Assembly: GCF_009733845.1 (NCBI RefSeq)
Contig: NZ_WNXZ01000002.1
Span: 310,001 to 374,000, forward strand
Origin: Pseudactinotalea terrae
GTDB lineage: Bacteria; Actinomycetota; Actinomycetes; Actinomycetales; Beutenbergiaceae
Reading direction: 5' to 3'
DNA length: 64,000 nt
The position numbers and the translations under genes were made by a program. Of this stretch, positions 44,130 to 54,100 are shown in pieces. Every line of letters starts with the position of its first letter. Position 1 is the stretch's first letter. The notes under the pieces are model-generated. The model did no database searches, had not been told where the DNA came from, and was given only the letters and a program-made list of their open reading frames with translations.

Positions 44130-44861
44130 GTGACGCTGACCGCCACGATCCCGGGGTTCGACCCCTCCATCTCCCGCCGTGCCGTGGTGGTGCGTGGCGG
44201 CTGGGACGGCCACCAGCCGGTCGAGGCCACCGACCGCTACATCCCGCACCTGCAAGCCGCCGGGTTCGAGGTCGAGGTCTTCGACAGCCCGGCCCCGTAC
44301 GCCGACGCCGAGCGGATGGCCGCGACGGACCTGATCGTGCAGTGCAACACCATGAGCACCATCGAGCCCGACCAGCTCAAGGGCCTCATCGCCGCCGTCG
44401 AGGCAGGCACCGGCTTCGCCGGGTGGCACGGCGGCATCGCCGACTCCTACCGGAACAGCAGCGACTACCTGCACCTCGTGGGCGGCCAGTTCGCGACGCA
44501 CCCGGGCAAGGCGCCCGAGGATCGCGTGGGCGGCATGGAGGACAACTACGTGCCCTACACCGTCGAGATCAGCGATCTCGGCCGGGAGCACCCGATCATG
44601 GCCGGCATCGAGCAGTTCTCGCTGGTCACCGAGCAGTACTGGGTGCTCGCCGACTCCTACATCGATGTGCTCGCCACCACCACCCAGAAGGTGCGGCCGT
44701 GGGACCCGTGGCACCGCGAGGTGACCTCGCCCGCCGTCTGGACCCGGCTGTGGGGCAAGGGCAAGATCTTCGTGAGCACGCCGGGCCACCGCGTCGACGT
44801 GCTCGAGGACGAAACCGTCGACACGATCATCAAGCGCGGGCTGCTGTGGGCCAGCCGATGA
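44130..44861 (+). CDS. ThuA-domain protein
   Basis: A 243-residue ThuA-like (glutamine amidotransferase-fold) protein with VVRGGWDGHQPVEATDRYIP, GTGFAGWHGGIADSYRNSSDYLH and STPGHRVDV. AGAGGG (44117-44122) precedes the GTG and a TACGAT box at 44081-44086 is the likely promoter. It heads an overlapping operon with two sugar oxidoreductases. ThuA proteins act on 3-keto-sugar or trehalose-type pathways in some bacteria; the reaction here is inferred only in outline. Confidence 0.86.
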   Translation: MTLTATIPGFDPSISRRAVVVRGGWDGHQPVEATDRYIPHLQAAGFEVEVFDSPAPYADAERMAATDLIVQCNTMSTIEPDQLKGLIAAVEAGTGFAGWHGGIADSYRNSSDYLHLVGGQFATHPGKAPEDRVGGMEDNYVPYTVEISDLGREHPIMAGIEQFSLVTEQYWVLADSYIDVLATTTQKVRPWDPWHREVTSPAVWTRLWGKGKIFVSTPGHRVDVLEDETVDTIIKRGLLWASR

Positions 44862-45940
44862 GGGTCGGTCTGCTCGGGGCCGGCAACATCTCGCGGCAGT
44901 ACCTGGAGGCGCTGCCCCGGTTGTCCAACCTGAGCCTGGTGGCGGTCGCGGACGCGCTGGAGGCGAACGCCGCCGCCGTCGGCGAGTCTCACGGTGTGCC
45001 GGTGCGCAGTGTCGAGGACCTGCTGACCAGCGACGACGTCGACGTGATCCTCAACCTCACCACGCCGCAGGCGCACGCGCCGCTGACCATCGCGGCGCTG
45101 CAGGCGGGCAAGCACGTCTACCTCGAGAAGCCCTTCGCGACCTCGCTCGCCGAGGCGGACGCGATGGTGGCGGCAGCGAAGGCAGCCGACCGCCGTGTCG
45201 GGTCCGCCCCGGACACGGTCCTCGGGACCGGCACCCAGACCGCGCGGGCGCTGATCGAGCGTGGCGACATCGGGCAGCCGGTGGCGGCCACGGCGTTCAT
45301 GCTGAGCGCAGGTCACGAGTCGTGGCACCCGAACCCGGCGTTCTACTACGCCGTCGGTGGCGGGCCGCTGCTGGACATGGGGCCCTACTACGTCACCTCG
45401 CTCGTCACGATGCTCGGCGCGGTCGAGTCTGTGGCCGCGATGTCGGTGAGCCCGCACGAGAGCCGGGTCGCGCCCGTAGGCGCGCCGCGTGCGGGTGAGG
45501 TGTTCCCCGTCGAGGTCCAGACGACCGTCTCGACGCTGCTGCGCCACACCAACGGTGCGGTCAGCACGCTCGTGGTGAGCTTCGACGTCGTCGCGAGCAC
45601 GCTGCCCCGCATCGAGGTCTACGGGACCGAGGGCAGCATCAGTGTGCCCGACCCGAACACGTTCGACGGCGAGGTCAGCCTGGGCAGGAAGCGTACGTTC
45701 GAGCCCGTCGAGAACATCGCGGGCTATCGCGGGGCCGGGCGCGGGTACGGCTTGGCCGATCTGGCGCGCGCGCACGAGGCCGGTGAGCCGCACCGGGCGT
45801 CGCTCGAGCTGGGCTACCACGTGTACGAGGTGCTGGAGCGGATCCTGGAGTCGGCGGCGACCGGTGCGGTGGTCCCGGTCCGCAGCCGCTGCGAGCGGCC
45901 GCAGCCGGTGCCGCTGGGCGACGACCCCGCGACGGCGTGA
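44858..45940 (+). CDS. Gfo/Idh/MocA family oxidoreductase (operon gene 2)
   Basis: A 360-residue NAD(P)-dependent oxidoreductase. The Rossmann motif is VGLLGAGNISRQYLEAL (residues 3-19), and the EKP motif is in VYLEKPFATSLAEAD. ATG overlaps the ThuA stop. DMGPYYVTSLVTMLG is the helix near the active site. A sugar or inositol is the expected substrate. Confidence 0.9.
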   Translation: MRVGLLGAGNISRQYLEALPRLSNLSLVAVADALEANAAAVGESHGVPVRSVEDLLTSDDVDVILNLTTPQAHAPLTIAALQAGKHVYLEKPFATSLAEADAMVAAAKAADRRVGSAPDTVLGTGTQTARALIERGDIGQPVAATAFMLSAGHESWHPNPAFYYAVGGGPLLDMGPYYVTSLVTMLGAVESVAAMSVSPHESRVAPVGAPRAGEVFPVEVQTTVSTLLRHTNGAVSTLVVSFDVVASTLPRIEVYGTEGSISVPDPNTFDGEVSLGRKRTFEPVENIAGYRGAGRGYGLADLARAHEAGEPHRASLELGYHVYEVLERILESAATGAVVPVRSRCERPQPVPLGDDPATA

Positions 45941-45969
45941 GCGCGGGGCGGGACGAGGAGGTCACGGAC

Positions 45970-47151
45970 ATGACGGATGGCGAGAAGCGCACGGTGCGGA
46001 TCGCGATGATCGGCTACGCCTTCATGGGGGCTGCTCACTCGCAGGCTTGGCGCAACGTGCACAGGTTCTTCGACCTGGGCGTGCACCCGGAGATGGCGGT
46101 CGTCGTCGGGCGCGACGGCGGCAAGGCCGCCGAGGCGGCCCAGCGGCTGGGATGGCAGTCCTTCGCCACGGACTGGCGCGAGGTGATCGCGCGGGACGAC
46201 ATCGACGTCGTCGACATCTGCACGCCCGGCGACACGCATGCGGAGATCGCGATCGCGGCGCTGCAGGCGGGCAAGCACGTCCTGTGCGAGAAGCCGCTCG
46301 CGAACACGGTCGCCGAAGCCGAGGAGATGGCTGCGGTGGCTGCGACCGCCCGCGCGGACGGCGCGCTCTCGATGGTGGGCTTCAGCTACCGGCGCGTGCC
46401 GGCAGTGGCGCTGATGCGCAGGATGGTCGCCGATGGCGCGGTCGGCGAGATCCGGCACGTGCGCGGCCAGTACATGCAGGACTGGATCACCGATCCGGAC
46501 TTCCCGTTGGTGTGGCGGCTCCGCAAGGAGGTCGCCGGTTCCGGTGCCCTCGGCGACATCGGCGCGCACGTGCTCGACATGGCGCAGTTCGTGACCGGGC
46601 AGCGCATCAACGGCGTCGCCGCGCAGACCGAGACGTTCGTGCGGGAGCGGCCACTGCCCGAGGGAGACGGCGCGCTGGGTGCTGCCACCTCCGGTGGTGG
46701 CGGCGAGACCGGCGAGGTCACGGTCGACGACGCCGCGGTGCTGATCGCCCGGACCGACGGCGGTGCGCTCGCCACGTTCGAGGCCACCCGGTTCGCGACC
46801 GGCCGCAAGAACCACATCGTGCTCGAGGTCAACGGCTCGGCCGGCTCGCTCGTGTTCGAGTTCGAGGACATGAACGGACTGCGCTACTACGACGCCGCAG
46901 CCGGTGATCGCGCCGGGTTCACGCGTATCGACGTCACCGAGCCCACCCACCCCTACATCGACGGCTGGTGGCCCGCCGGGCACGGGCTCGGGTACGAGCA
47001 CACGTTCGTCAACCAGGCACGCGACTTCCTGGAGGCGATCGCCACAGGCGAGGACCCCAGCCCGTCCTTCGAGGAGGGGCTAGCGATCCAGCGGCTGCTG
47101 ACCGCCGTCGAGCAGAGCGCGGAGCAGAACGCCGCCTGGACGCATATCTGA
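45970..47151 (+). CDS. Gfo/Idh/MocA family oxidoreductase (operon gene 3)
   Basis: A 393-residue oxidoreductase. ATG at 45970 is preferred because GAGGAGG (45955-45961) lies 8 bases upstream; an in-frame GTG at 45937 overlaps the previous stop and is an alternative that adds 11 residues. The Rossmann motif is IAMIGYAFMGAAHSQAW, EKP is in VLCEKPLANTVAEAE, and the active-site helix is ALGDIGAHVLDMAQF. Three such proteins occur in the window, two of them here, so a keto-sugar pathway with ThuA is likely. Confidence 0.9.
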   Translation: MTDGEKRTVRIAMIGYAFMGAAHSQAWRNVHRFFDLGVHPEMAVVVGRDGGKAAEAAQRLGWQSFATDWREVIARDDIDVVDICTPGDTHAEIAIAALQAGKHVLCEKPLANTVAEAEEMAAVAATARADGALSMVGFSYRRVPAVALMRRMVADGAVGEIRHVRGQYMQDWITDPDFPLVWRLRKEVAGSGALGDIGAHVLDMAQFVTGQRINGVAAQTETFVRERPLPEGDGALGAATSGGGGETGEVTVDDAAVLIARTDGGALATFEATRFATGRKNHIVLEVNGSAGSLVFEFEDMNGLRYYDAAAGDRAGFTRIDVTEPTHPYIDGWWPAGHGLGYEHTFVNQARDFLEAIATGEDPSPSFEEGLAIQRLLTAVEQSAEQNAAWTHI

Positions 47152-47279
47152 GGGATCAGGGGTAGCTGCCGCCCTCGGTGGTTGCCGGCTCCTGACCGGG
47201 TGTCGCGCTCGACGCGGCGCGCGCTGAGCGCGGCGCGGCGTCTCTCGAGGTGAACCCACTCTCCGTTGTGGCGCCCGAG

Positions 47280-47291
47280 TGTCTCGAGACA
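47280..47291. promoter_or_regulatory. Palindrome upstream of the universal stress protein gene
   Basis: TGTCTCGAGACA is a perfect 12-bp palindrome in the 188-bp region before the Usp gene. CACAAT at 47295-47300 could be a -10 box next to it. It does not match the DosR consensus as I know it. The rest of this intergenic region shows nothing I can name. Confidence 0.38.
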
Positions 47292-47339
47292 GGGCACAAT
47301 CGAGTCAAGAGATACCCACACGATGGGGGTGAAACGGTC

Positions 47340-48263
47340 ATGACCCACGACCAGGTGGTGATGGCAGGCGTCGACGGATCGGCACCGAGCCTGTACGCGC
47401 TCGACTGGGCCGCGGCGCACGCTGCCAAGATCGGCTGGCGCCTGCATATCGTGTGTGCTTACGCGCTGCCGACGTTCGCCGCGGCGTCCCTCGATGGTGG
47501 ATACGCCACCCTCGACGACGCCGCGATCCGGGACGGGGCCCAGGCCGCGCTCGACGAGGCCGTCGCGCGCGTCGCGGGCACCGGCGTCGAGGTGACGACG
47601 GCGCTCGAGACCGGTGACCCGGCCGGCGTGCTCGTGGAGGCGTCCAAGGAGGTGTGTCTCGCCGTCGTCGGCACCCGTGGCAAGGGTGGCTTCGCCGAGC
47701 GGATCCTGGGGACGGTGTCCTCGGCGCTCCCCGCCCACGCGCACTGCCCGACCGTGGTGGTGCCGTACCGGGAGAACGCCGAGCTGCCGCTGCCGATCCG
47801 GCGCATCGTCGTGGGCGTCGACGGCTCGCCGTCCGCCAAGGGCGCGCTGTCCCGAGCGATCGAGGAGGCGACGGTGTGGGAGGCCGAGCTCACCGCCGTC
47901 TCCGGCATCCCCATCGGCACCGGGACCGGCCTGCTCGGCTGGTTGCCCACGAGCGTGGACAGCGAGACGCTGCTCGCCGACTGCAAGGCCGGGCTCGACG
48001 TGACGGTCGATCGGGCGCTGGCGGGTCGCGACCTGGAGGTACGCCGGCACGCCCTCGACGGCACCGGCGCCGCGCTGCTCGCGGAGTTCTCGACGGCGGT
48101 CGACCTGGTCGTGGTCGGCACCCGCGGCCGGGGCGGGTTCGCAGGGATGCTGCTGGGGTCGACGTCGCAGGCGCTGCTGCATCACAGCGCGTGCCCGGTG
48201 ATGGTGGTCCCGGCCCGCACCCAGGACGAGGGACTGCCGCCCATCGCGCCCTGGGCGCGGTGA
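47340..48263 (+). CDS. Universal stress protein with two UspA domains
   Basis: A 307-residue tandem Usp protein. Domain 1 is about residues 1-150 and domain 2 about 155-300. Both have the ATP-binding motif: GTRGKGGFAERILGTVSS and GTRGRGGFAGMLLGSTSQ. It resembles hypoxia- and dormancy-induced actinobacterial proteins. A perfect 12-bp palindrome at 47280-47291 lies 48 bp before the ATG. Stress regulation is inferred. Confidence 0.91.
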   Translation: MTHDQVVMAGVDGSAPSLYALDWAAAHAAKIGWRLHIVCAYALPTFAAASLDGGYATLDDAAIRDGAQAALDEAVARVAGTGVEVTTALETGDPAGVLVEASKEVCLAVVGTRGKGGFAERILGTVSSALPAHAHCPTVVVPYRENAELPLPIRRIVVGVDGSPSAKGALSRAIEEATVWEAELTAVSGIPIGTGTGLLGWLPTSVDSETLLADCKAGLDVTVDRALAGRDLEVRRHALDGTGAALLAEFSTAVDLVVVGTRGRGGFAGMLLGSTSQALLHHSACPVMVVPARTQDEGLPPIAPWAR

Positions 48264-48270
48264 GGTTGCG

Positions 48271-49059
48271 CTAGCGGCGCAGCTCCAGCGTGCAGCACTT
48301 GGCACCGCCGCCGCCCTTGAGCAGCTCGCTGGTGTCCACCGGGATCGGGTGGTAGCCGCGGGCGGTGAGCGCCTCCGCGAGGTCGTGGGCGGCTGGCGCG
48401 ACGATCACGTTGCTGCCGTCCGAGACCGCGTTGAGCCCGAGGACCTTCGCGTCGGCGTCGGTGGCGATGATGGCGTTCGGGAACAGGTGCTCCAGCGCCG
48501 ACCGGCTGCCGGCGGAGAAGGCCGGCGGGTAGTAGGCGATCAGGTCGTCGTCGATCACGGCGAGCGCGGTGTCGAGGTGGTAGTAGCTCGGGTCGACGAG
48601 CGTGAGCGAGACCACCGCCCGCCCCACCGCTTCCTGGAGCTCCTGGTGCGCGGCCACGGTGCTGCGGAACCCGGTGCCGGCGAGGATCGCCTTGGAGGTG
48701 ACGAGCATGTCGCCCTCACCCTCGTTGACCGACGTCGCCGCGACCGGTTCGAACCCCAGCTCCGCGAGGCGCGCGAGGTACGCCGGTCCCTCCGCCTGAC
48801 GCTGCGGGTAGGTGAAGCTCGCGCTGTACGCCACGCCGTCGACGACGGTCGCGCCGTTCGCCGCGTAGACCATGTCCGGGTAGTCGGGTAGCGGCTCGAT
48901 GAGGTCCACCTGGTGACCGAGGTCGAGATAGGTGTCCCGCAGCGTCTCCCACTGCCGCATCGCGAGAGCGGCGTCGGTGGGCTCGTCGGGGTGCATCCAG
49001 GGGTTGATCTGGTAACGGACCGTGTAGTGCGTGGGTGGGCACATCAGGTAGTGGCGCAC
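48271..49059 (-). CDS. Dimethylarginine dimethylaminohydrolase (DDAH)-like enzyme
   Basis: A 262-residue amidinotransferase-fold protein. MRHYLMCPPTHYTVRYQINP is the usual start of this family, DMVYAANGATVVDG carries substrate-binding Asp, SYYHLDTALAVIDD carries the catalytic His, and the nucleophilic Cys is in GGGAKCCTLEL (Cys255/256). It should hydrolyse methylated arginine, arginine or a relative to citrulline. Start is GTG. Confidence 0.84.
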   Translation of the reverse strand: MRHYLMCPPTHYTVRYQINPWMHPDEPTDAALAMRQWETLRDTYLDLGHQVDLIEPLPDYPDMVYAANGATVVDGVAYSASFTYPQRQAEGPAYLARLAELGFEPVAATSVNEGEGDMLVTSKAILAGTGFRSTVAAHQELQEAVGRAVVSLTLVDPSYYHLDTALAVIDDDLIAYYPPAFSAGSRSALEHLFPNAIIATDADAKVLGLNAVSDGSNVIVAPAAHDLAEALTARGYHPIPVDTSELLKGGGGAKCCTLELRR

Positions 49060-49174
49060 GGGCAGGTTCTCCTCGGTACGGGTGGCCGGAGCGCCGCCAT
49101 TCTCACATCACGAGACGTCGGCGATGACCAAAGCCGCCGCGGCGCGCCGAGGCGTGACCGGCGCGAGGGTTCCG

Positions 49175-49615
49175 TCACGCGGCGCGGCGGAGCAGCCTCT
49201 CGAACCGTGCCAGGGCGAGGCGGGTCATGACGCCGAGGGAAGCGGTCAGCGGAACGGTGGTCAGGGGGAGCCCTGGCAGGCGGATGTCCCGCTCGAGCCA
49301 GTCGACGCGGCACGAGTCCTCGCGCAGGCGGGAGACGACGATCTCGGCCTCGCCGTGGAGCGCCGGGCCGAGCTTGATCCAGGCTGCCCGCCCGACGCCG
49401 TCGCTGCCGGGGCGCTCGTACCGCACCAGCTCCATGGTGTCCTTGATGAGTGCCGCGGTGGTGGCGACGACGACGTCACCCACCTCCGGTCGCCGGTCCG
49501 GCGCATCGATCCTGGTCAGCGGGATCAGTCGTTCGTGGTTGCGCAGCGCGGTGAGCCTGTCGAAGCAGACCTCGGCAGGCAGGGCGATCGTGCGACTCGC
49601 GACGGAGGTCACCAT
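49175..49615 (-). CDS. SRPBCC (START-like) family protein
   Basis: A 146-residue hydrophobic-ligand-binding-fold protein with VASRTIALPAEVCFDRLTAL and GRAAWIKLGPALHGEAEIVV. The reaction or ligand is unknown. It lies 47 bp upstream of tRNA-Arg on the other strand. Confidence 0.72.
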   Translation of the reverse strand: MVTSVASRTIALPAEVCFDRLTALRNHERLIPLTRIDAPDRRPEVGDVVVATTAALIKDTMELVRYERPGSDGVGRAAWIKLGPALHGEAEIVVSRLREDSCRVDWLERDIRLPGLPLTTVPLTASLGVMTRLALARFERLLRRAA

Positions 49616-49661
49616 GTCGTCAGCGTGCCAGAGACCTGAGAGGATGGTCCCCGCTGTCCCC

Positions 49662-49734
49662 GCCCCCGTAGCTCAGGGGATAGAGCAACCGCCTCCTAAG
49701 CGGTAGGTCGCGCGTTCGAATCGCGCCGGGGGCA
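49662..49734 (+). tRNA. tRNA-Arg (anticodon CCT)
   Basis: A 73-base cloverleaf. Acceptor GCCCCCG (49662-49668) pairs with CGGGGGC (49727-49733), followed by discriminator A. The D-arm is GTAGCTCAGGGGATAGAGC. The anticodon stem-loop is ACCGC-CTCCTAA-GCGGT, giving anticodon CCT, which reads AGG. The T-arm is GCGCGTTCGAATCGCGC. CCA is not encoded. Three repeats of its 3' end follow. Confidence 0.96.
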
Positions 49735-49933
49735 CAAGGCGCTTGCGCCGCTGGCCCCCGCGCGATTCGGGAGGAGCTGGCGACGGAGTGCGCCGGGGGC
49801 ACCAAGGCGCTTGCGCCGCTGGCCCCCGCGCGATTCGGGAGGAGCTGGCGACGGAGTGCGCCGGGGGCACAAGGCGCTTGCGCAGCCGTGACCCGGCGTG
49901 ATTCGGGAGGAGCTGGCGACGGAGTGCGCCGGC
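49724..49933 (+). repeat. 67-68 bp tandem repeat carrying the tRNA-Arg 3' end
   Basis: Unit starts are at 49724, 49791, 49859 and a stub at 49927. Each unit starts CGCCGGGGGCAC, the last bases of the tRNA plus one or two, then a nested hairpin with GGCGCTTGCGCC inside GGGGGC/GCCCCC, then GATTCGGGAGGAGC and TGGCGACGGAGTG. The third unit is diverged. The GCGCGATTCG part mimics the T-arm. Confidence 0.93.
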
Positions 49934-49934
49934 T

Positions 49935-50106
49935 GTCGTGACCCAAAGTCGTGTCCAGATCGCCAGGATTGGCCGAAACGGCGCGAAACGTGAATCTAGC
50001 CACGACTTTGGTGCATGTGCGCGTCGTGACCCAAAGTCGTGTCCAGATCGCCAGGATTGGCCGAAAACGGCGCGAAACGTGAATCTGGCCACGAGTTCGG
50101 TGCAGA
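49935..50106 (+). repeat. Two 88-bp direct repeats, each a long inverted repeat
   Basis: Copies start at 49935 and 50023 (GTCGTGACCCAAAGTCGTG). In copy 1, CCAAAGTCGTG (49943-49953) pairs with CACGACTTTGG (50001-50011). In copy 2 the right arm (50090-50100) has two changes. From 50107 to 50245 I see only a weak promoter-like CAGGGT before the next gene. Confidence 0.87.
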
Positions 50107-50245
50107 TTCGCGACGTGTCAACACATGCCCGCCTCCGCAGCGCGGCGAGCCTGGGTGCACGCGCGAGCAGATCACTCGGTCCGCGGGAGCTGAGACGTAC
50201 GGAATCGGGCTTGGCGGGACCGGCCGACGGTGGCAGGGTCATCCG

Positions 50246-50941
50246 GTGACCACGGACGTGCTGGCGAACCTCGGCCCGCGAGAGCAGCTGCGCGCCGGCC
50301 GGTTGCCGCGTCGGCTCGTGCAGCTCCTCGTGGGGCTGTGGCTGTACGGCACCTCGATGGCGATGATGATCCGGTCCTCGCTCGGCCTCGACCCGTGGGA
50401 CGTGTTCCACAGCGGGCTCACGGAGAAGACCGGGCTGAGCTTCGGTGCGATCGTGACGATCGTCGGTGCGCTCGTGCTGCTCGCCTGGATCCCGCTGCGG
50501 CAGATGCCGGGCCTGGGAACGGTGGCCAACGTCCTCGTCATCGGCATCGCGACCGACGTCAGCCTGTGGCTGATGCCGGTGCCCGAGTCGATGCTGGTCC
50601 GGGTACTGCTGATACTCGGCGGCATCGTGCTCAACGGGCTGGCCGGCGCGCTGTACATCGGCGCCCAGCTGGGAACCGGTCCGCGCGATGGTCTGATGAC
50701 CGGGATCGCCCGGCGCACCAGGTTCTCGTTGCGCCTGGTCCGGACCGCTATCGAGGTGACGGTGCTGGCGATCGGGTTCGCGCTCGGCGGCCTGGTCGGT
50801 GTCGGCACCGTGCTCTACGCCCTCGCGATCGGCCCGCTCGTGCAGAAGATGCTGCCGTGGGTGGTGGTCCGGCTGACGCCGCCGACCGTCACGGTTCCGG
50901 TCGTCACGGAGCCGGACATCGCGCCACCGAACGCGACCTGA
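50246..50941 (+). CDS. YczE/YitT-like membrane protein
   Basis: A 231-residue integral membrane protein with about five hydrophobic segments. The signature GTSMAMMIRSSLGLDPWDVFH (core LGLDPWDVFH) is at about residues 46-56 and LGTGPRDGLMTGI at about 145-157. GTG at 50246 was chosen because the frame upstream runs into the tRNA-tail repeats. The transported or sensed molecule is unknown. Confidence 0.84.
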   Translation: MTTDVLANLGPREQLRAGRLPRRLVQLLVGLWLYGTSMAMMIRSSLGLDPWDVFHSGLTEKTGLSFGAIVTIVGALVLLAWIPLRQMPGLGTVANVLVIGIATDVSLWLMPVPESMLVRVLLILGGIVLNGLAGALYIGAQLGTGPRDGLMTGIARRTRFSLRLVRTAIEVTVLAIGFALGGLVGVGTVLYALAIGPLVQKMLPWVVVRLTPPTVTVPVVTEPDIAPPNAT

Positions 50942-51156
50942 GAGGCAACAGCACTCGTGGATCCGGCGGCACGCTCATCGGTGAAACCGCAACGTGTTGC
51001 ACGAACCCTCCGCACGGCGCACACTGTGCAAGCCGGTGCGTGCCGCTCGCCCCCTGCGCGGCGCGCACCGTGCTCAGGCGCCGCAGCCCGCGCTGGATCG
51101 CTGCGGTTCCGCGCGTCAGGGCGCGCATTCATGCGCAGCGCGGTTAGCGTGGGTGG

Positions 51157-54100
51157 GTGAGCCCGCCCCGCAAGTCGCCTCGGCACCTCCATGCCGGGGC
51201 CGAAACCACCTCCGAGGACGCCGCGGCGGCTGCGGAGGAGCATGGGGGCGACGGGGGCGAGCAGGAGCCCACACCGCAGGACCCGGTGGCCGAGGCGACG
51301 ACCACCTGGCGCAACCGGCTGGGTGACCTCGCCGGGGGCAGCGCCCTCTGGGACGTCGAGAGCCTCGGGGATGCGCTCGTGGACCTCACCGCCGCTCACC
51401 CGAACGGCATCGCGCAGCTCTTCGCCGGGCGCACCACGCGGCTCAGCAACCTCGCGCGCGAGGGCTCGGCGCTGACCCATGCCCGCCGTCGGGCGCGGAT
51501 CGTGCGGGCTCGCACCGACGAGCTCGCGCAACGCTACGGCTTCGCCCCCACCTATGTCGCGATCGGCGTGGCCTCCTGGACCGTTCCCCCGCCCGACGCC
51601 GGAGAGGGGTCCGCCGCACACGGGCCCGAGGGTGCGGTCAACATCCCGGTGCTGCTGCGGCCGGTCACGATCACCGCGCACCCGGCCGACGCCGAGGTGG
51701 ACCTCGAGCTGGATCCGGCCGTGGAGATCAACCCGGTCCTGATCCGTGCGCTGCGGGCACGGGGTGTCGACCTCGACCCCGCCGATCTCATCGCTGCGAC
51801 CCAGGCCGCTCACGGCTTCACGCCCGCCCCCGCCCTCGCAGCGCTCGACGACGCCGCCGAGGGCGTGGTGCAGGGCTTCAAGCTCGAGCCGAGGGTCGTC
51901 CTCGGCGCTTTCGTGCACCCGGGCCAGGCGCTGGCGGAGGACCTCGACGCCGACAGGTTGCGCCGGCACGAGGTGGTCGCCGCGCTCGCGGGCAGCGAGC
52001 CCGACATCCGCAGCCTGCGTCGCCCGCTCCCGGTGCGACGCCTGGCCGACCCCGACCCCGAGAGCGAGCTCGGGGTCGGTGATCTCGACGCCGGTCAGCA
52101 CCGCGTGCTCGACGCGGTGGCGGGTGGTGGGCACCTGCTCGTCGACGCGCCTCCCGGCGTCGACGTGCCCGCCACGGTGGCAGCGCTGGCCGCCCAGGCC
52201 GCCGCGGAGGGCAAGCGGGTGCTCTACGTGCCCGGCACCAAGAGGGCCGGCGAGTCCCTGCACGCCAGCCTGCGGTCGCTCGGCCTCGCCGACCTCGTGC
52301 TCGACCTCGGCGCTGACACCCACTGGCGCGAGACCGCAGCGGATCGTCTGGTGGACGGGCTGGACGCCCGCGCTCCCGAGTTCGACCCGCACGTCGCCGA
52401 GATGCGGTACGAGCTCGGCCAGGCCCGCGCCGCGCTCTCCGACTACATCCACGCCCTGCATACCGCTCGCCGCCCGTGGGATGCCTCGGCATACCTCGCC
52501 ATGCAGGAGCTCGCGGAGCTGACCTCGCAACGACCGGGGCCCCGCACGCAGGTGCGGCTCGACCCGAAGGCCGTCGAGATGACGCTCGCCGAGCGTCAGC
52601 ACGCACGCGAGGAGCTGGCCCACGCCGCCGCGCTGGGAGCGTTCCGGCTCCGCGCCTCCGACACCCCCTGGTACGGGGCGGTGCTCACCGGTTCCGAGCA
52701 CGCCACCGAGACGCTGAAGCGGGTCCGGGAGCTCGCGGCGCTGCTGCCGACCCTGCGGGAGCAGGTCGAGGCCACGGCCGCCCAGACGGGGCTCGACGTC
52801 GCGCACACGCTCGGCCAGTGGTCCGAGCAGCTCGAGCTTCTCGAGGGGATCCGCGCCAGTCTCGACGTGTTCGTACCGCAGGTCTTCGAGCGCAGCGCCA
52901 ACGACATGGCGGCCGCGGCTGCAAGCCGAGCCTGGCGCGAACGGCACGGGATCACACTCTCGTGGGGCGAGCGCCGCCGCCTCAAGAAGCAGGCGAAGGA
53001 TCTGCTGCGCCCCGGTGTCGCTGTCGCCGACGTGCATGCCGAGCTGCTCGCGGTGCAGGCCCGTCGTGAGCTCTGGCGCCGGCACTGCGCCGGTGGTGGC
53101 TGGCCGCGGCTGCCCGAAGGCATGACCAACATCCTGAGCACCGAGCACGATGTCAGGCGGCTCGTGGAGCCCCTGCAGGACGTGCTCTCGCCCGCCATGG
53201 GTGACGTCGATCTGCTGGACGTGCCGCTCGCCGATCTGCACAGCAAGCTCGACCGACTCGGCGACGACGACGCGACGCTCCGGCAGATGCCCGAGCGGGC
53301 GGGAGTGCTGGGTGTGCTGAAGCGGCTCGGGCTGGGGCCGCTGGTCGAGGACCTCACCGCACGCAGGGTGCCCACCGAGCTGGTGGGCCCCGAGTTCGAC
53401 CTCGCCTGGTGGTCCAGCCTGCTCGAGCAGCTGCTGCGGGGCGACCCGGCGCTGGCCGAGCTCGATGCCTCCTCCCTCGACGTCGCCTCGGCGAGGCTGC
53501 GAGAGCTCGACACCGCCCAGACCGCCTCGCTGCGCGACCCGGTGCTGACCAGGGTCGCCGAGCACGTGCGCACCACGATCGGCTCGGACAAGCCTGCGGC
53601 GCAGGACTTCTACCGTGCGGTGCGCGGCAACCGCGTCACCGATCTCAAGGAGCTGCAGCGGCGCTTCGGCCCCGTGGTCTGGGCGCCCCGACCGATCTGG
53701 ATCGTGCCGCCGATGCTGGTGCCGCAGGTGCTGGGAAGCGAGCGCAGCGTCGACCTCGTGGTCCTCGACGCCGTGCAGCACCTGCCCACAGAGCAGGCGA
53801 TCGCCGCGATCTCGCGAGGTCGCCAGGTCGTCGTGGTCGGTGACACGCGCCGCGGTGGCGCCGGGCTCGTGGCGGCAGCGCACGTGCTGCCCAGCGTCGA
53901 GCTGCCCGGCGACAGGCTGGACCTGGACGCCGAGATCGCCGGGTTCCTCGCCGAGCACGGCTACGGCGACGTCATCCGCCCGGTACCCGGCCCGCCGCGC
54001 CCCCCGGGGATCAGCCTGCAGCTCGTGGCCGGCACCGGTATGCCCGGGCCGGGAGCCGAGTCGATCGAGAGCGTGCAGGCCGAGGTGGACCGCGTCGTCG

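Noticed and set aside
45937-45969. GTG at 45937 as start of the third oxidoreductase gene
   Set aside because: The ATG at 45970 has a much better ribosome-binding site; the GTG remains only an alternative.
49662-49933. Integrated genomic island at tRNA-Arg
   Set aside because: No integrase, excisionase or phage gene nearby; the repeats are short and adjacent, and flanking genes are ordinary chromosomal ones.
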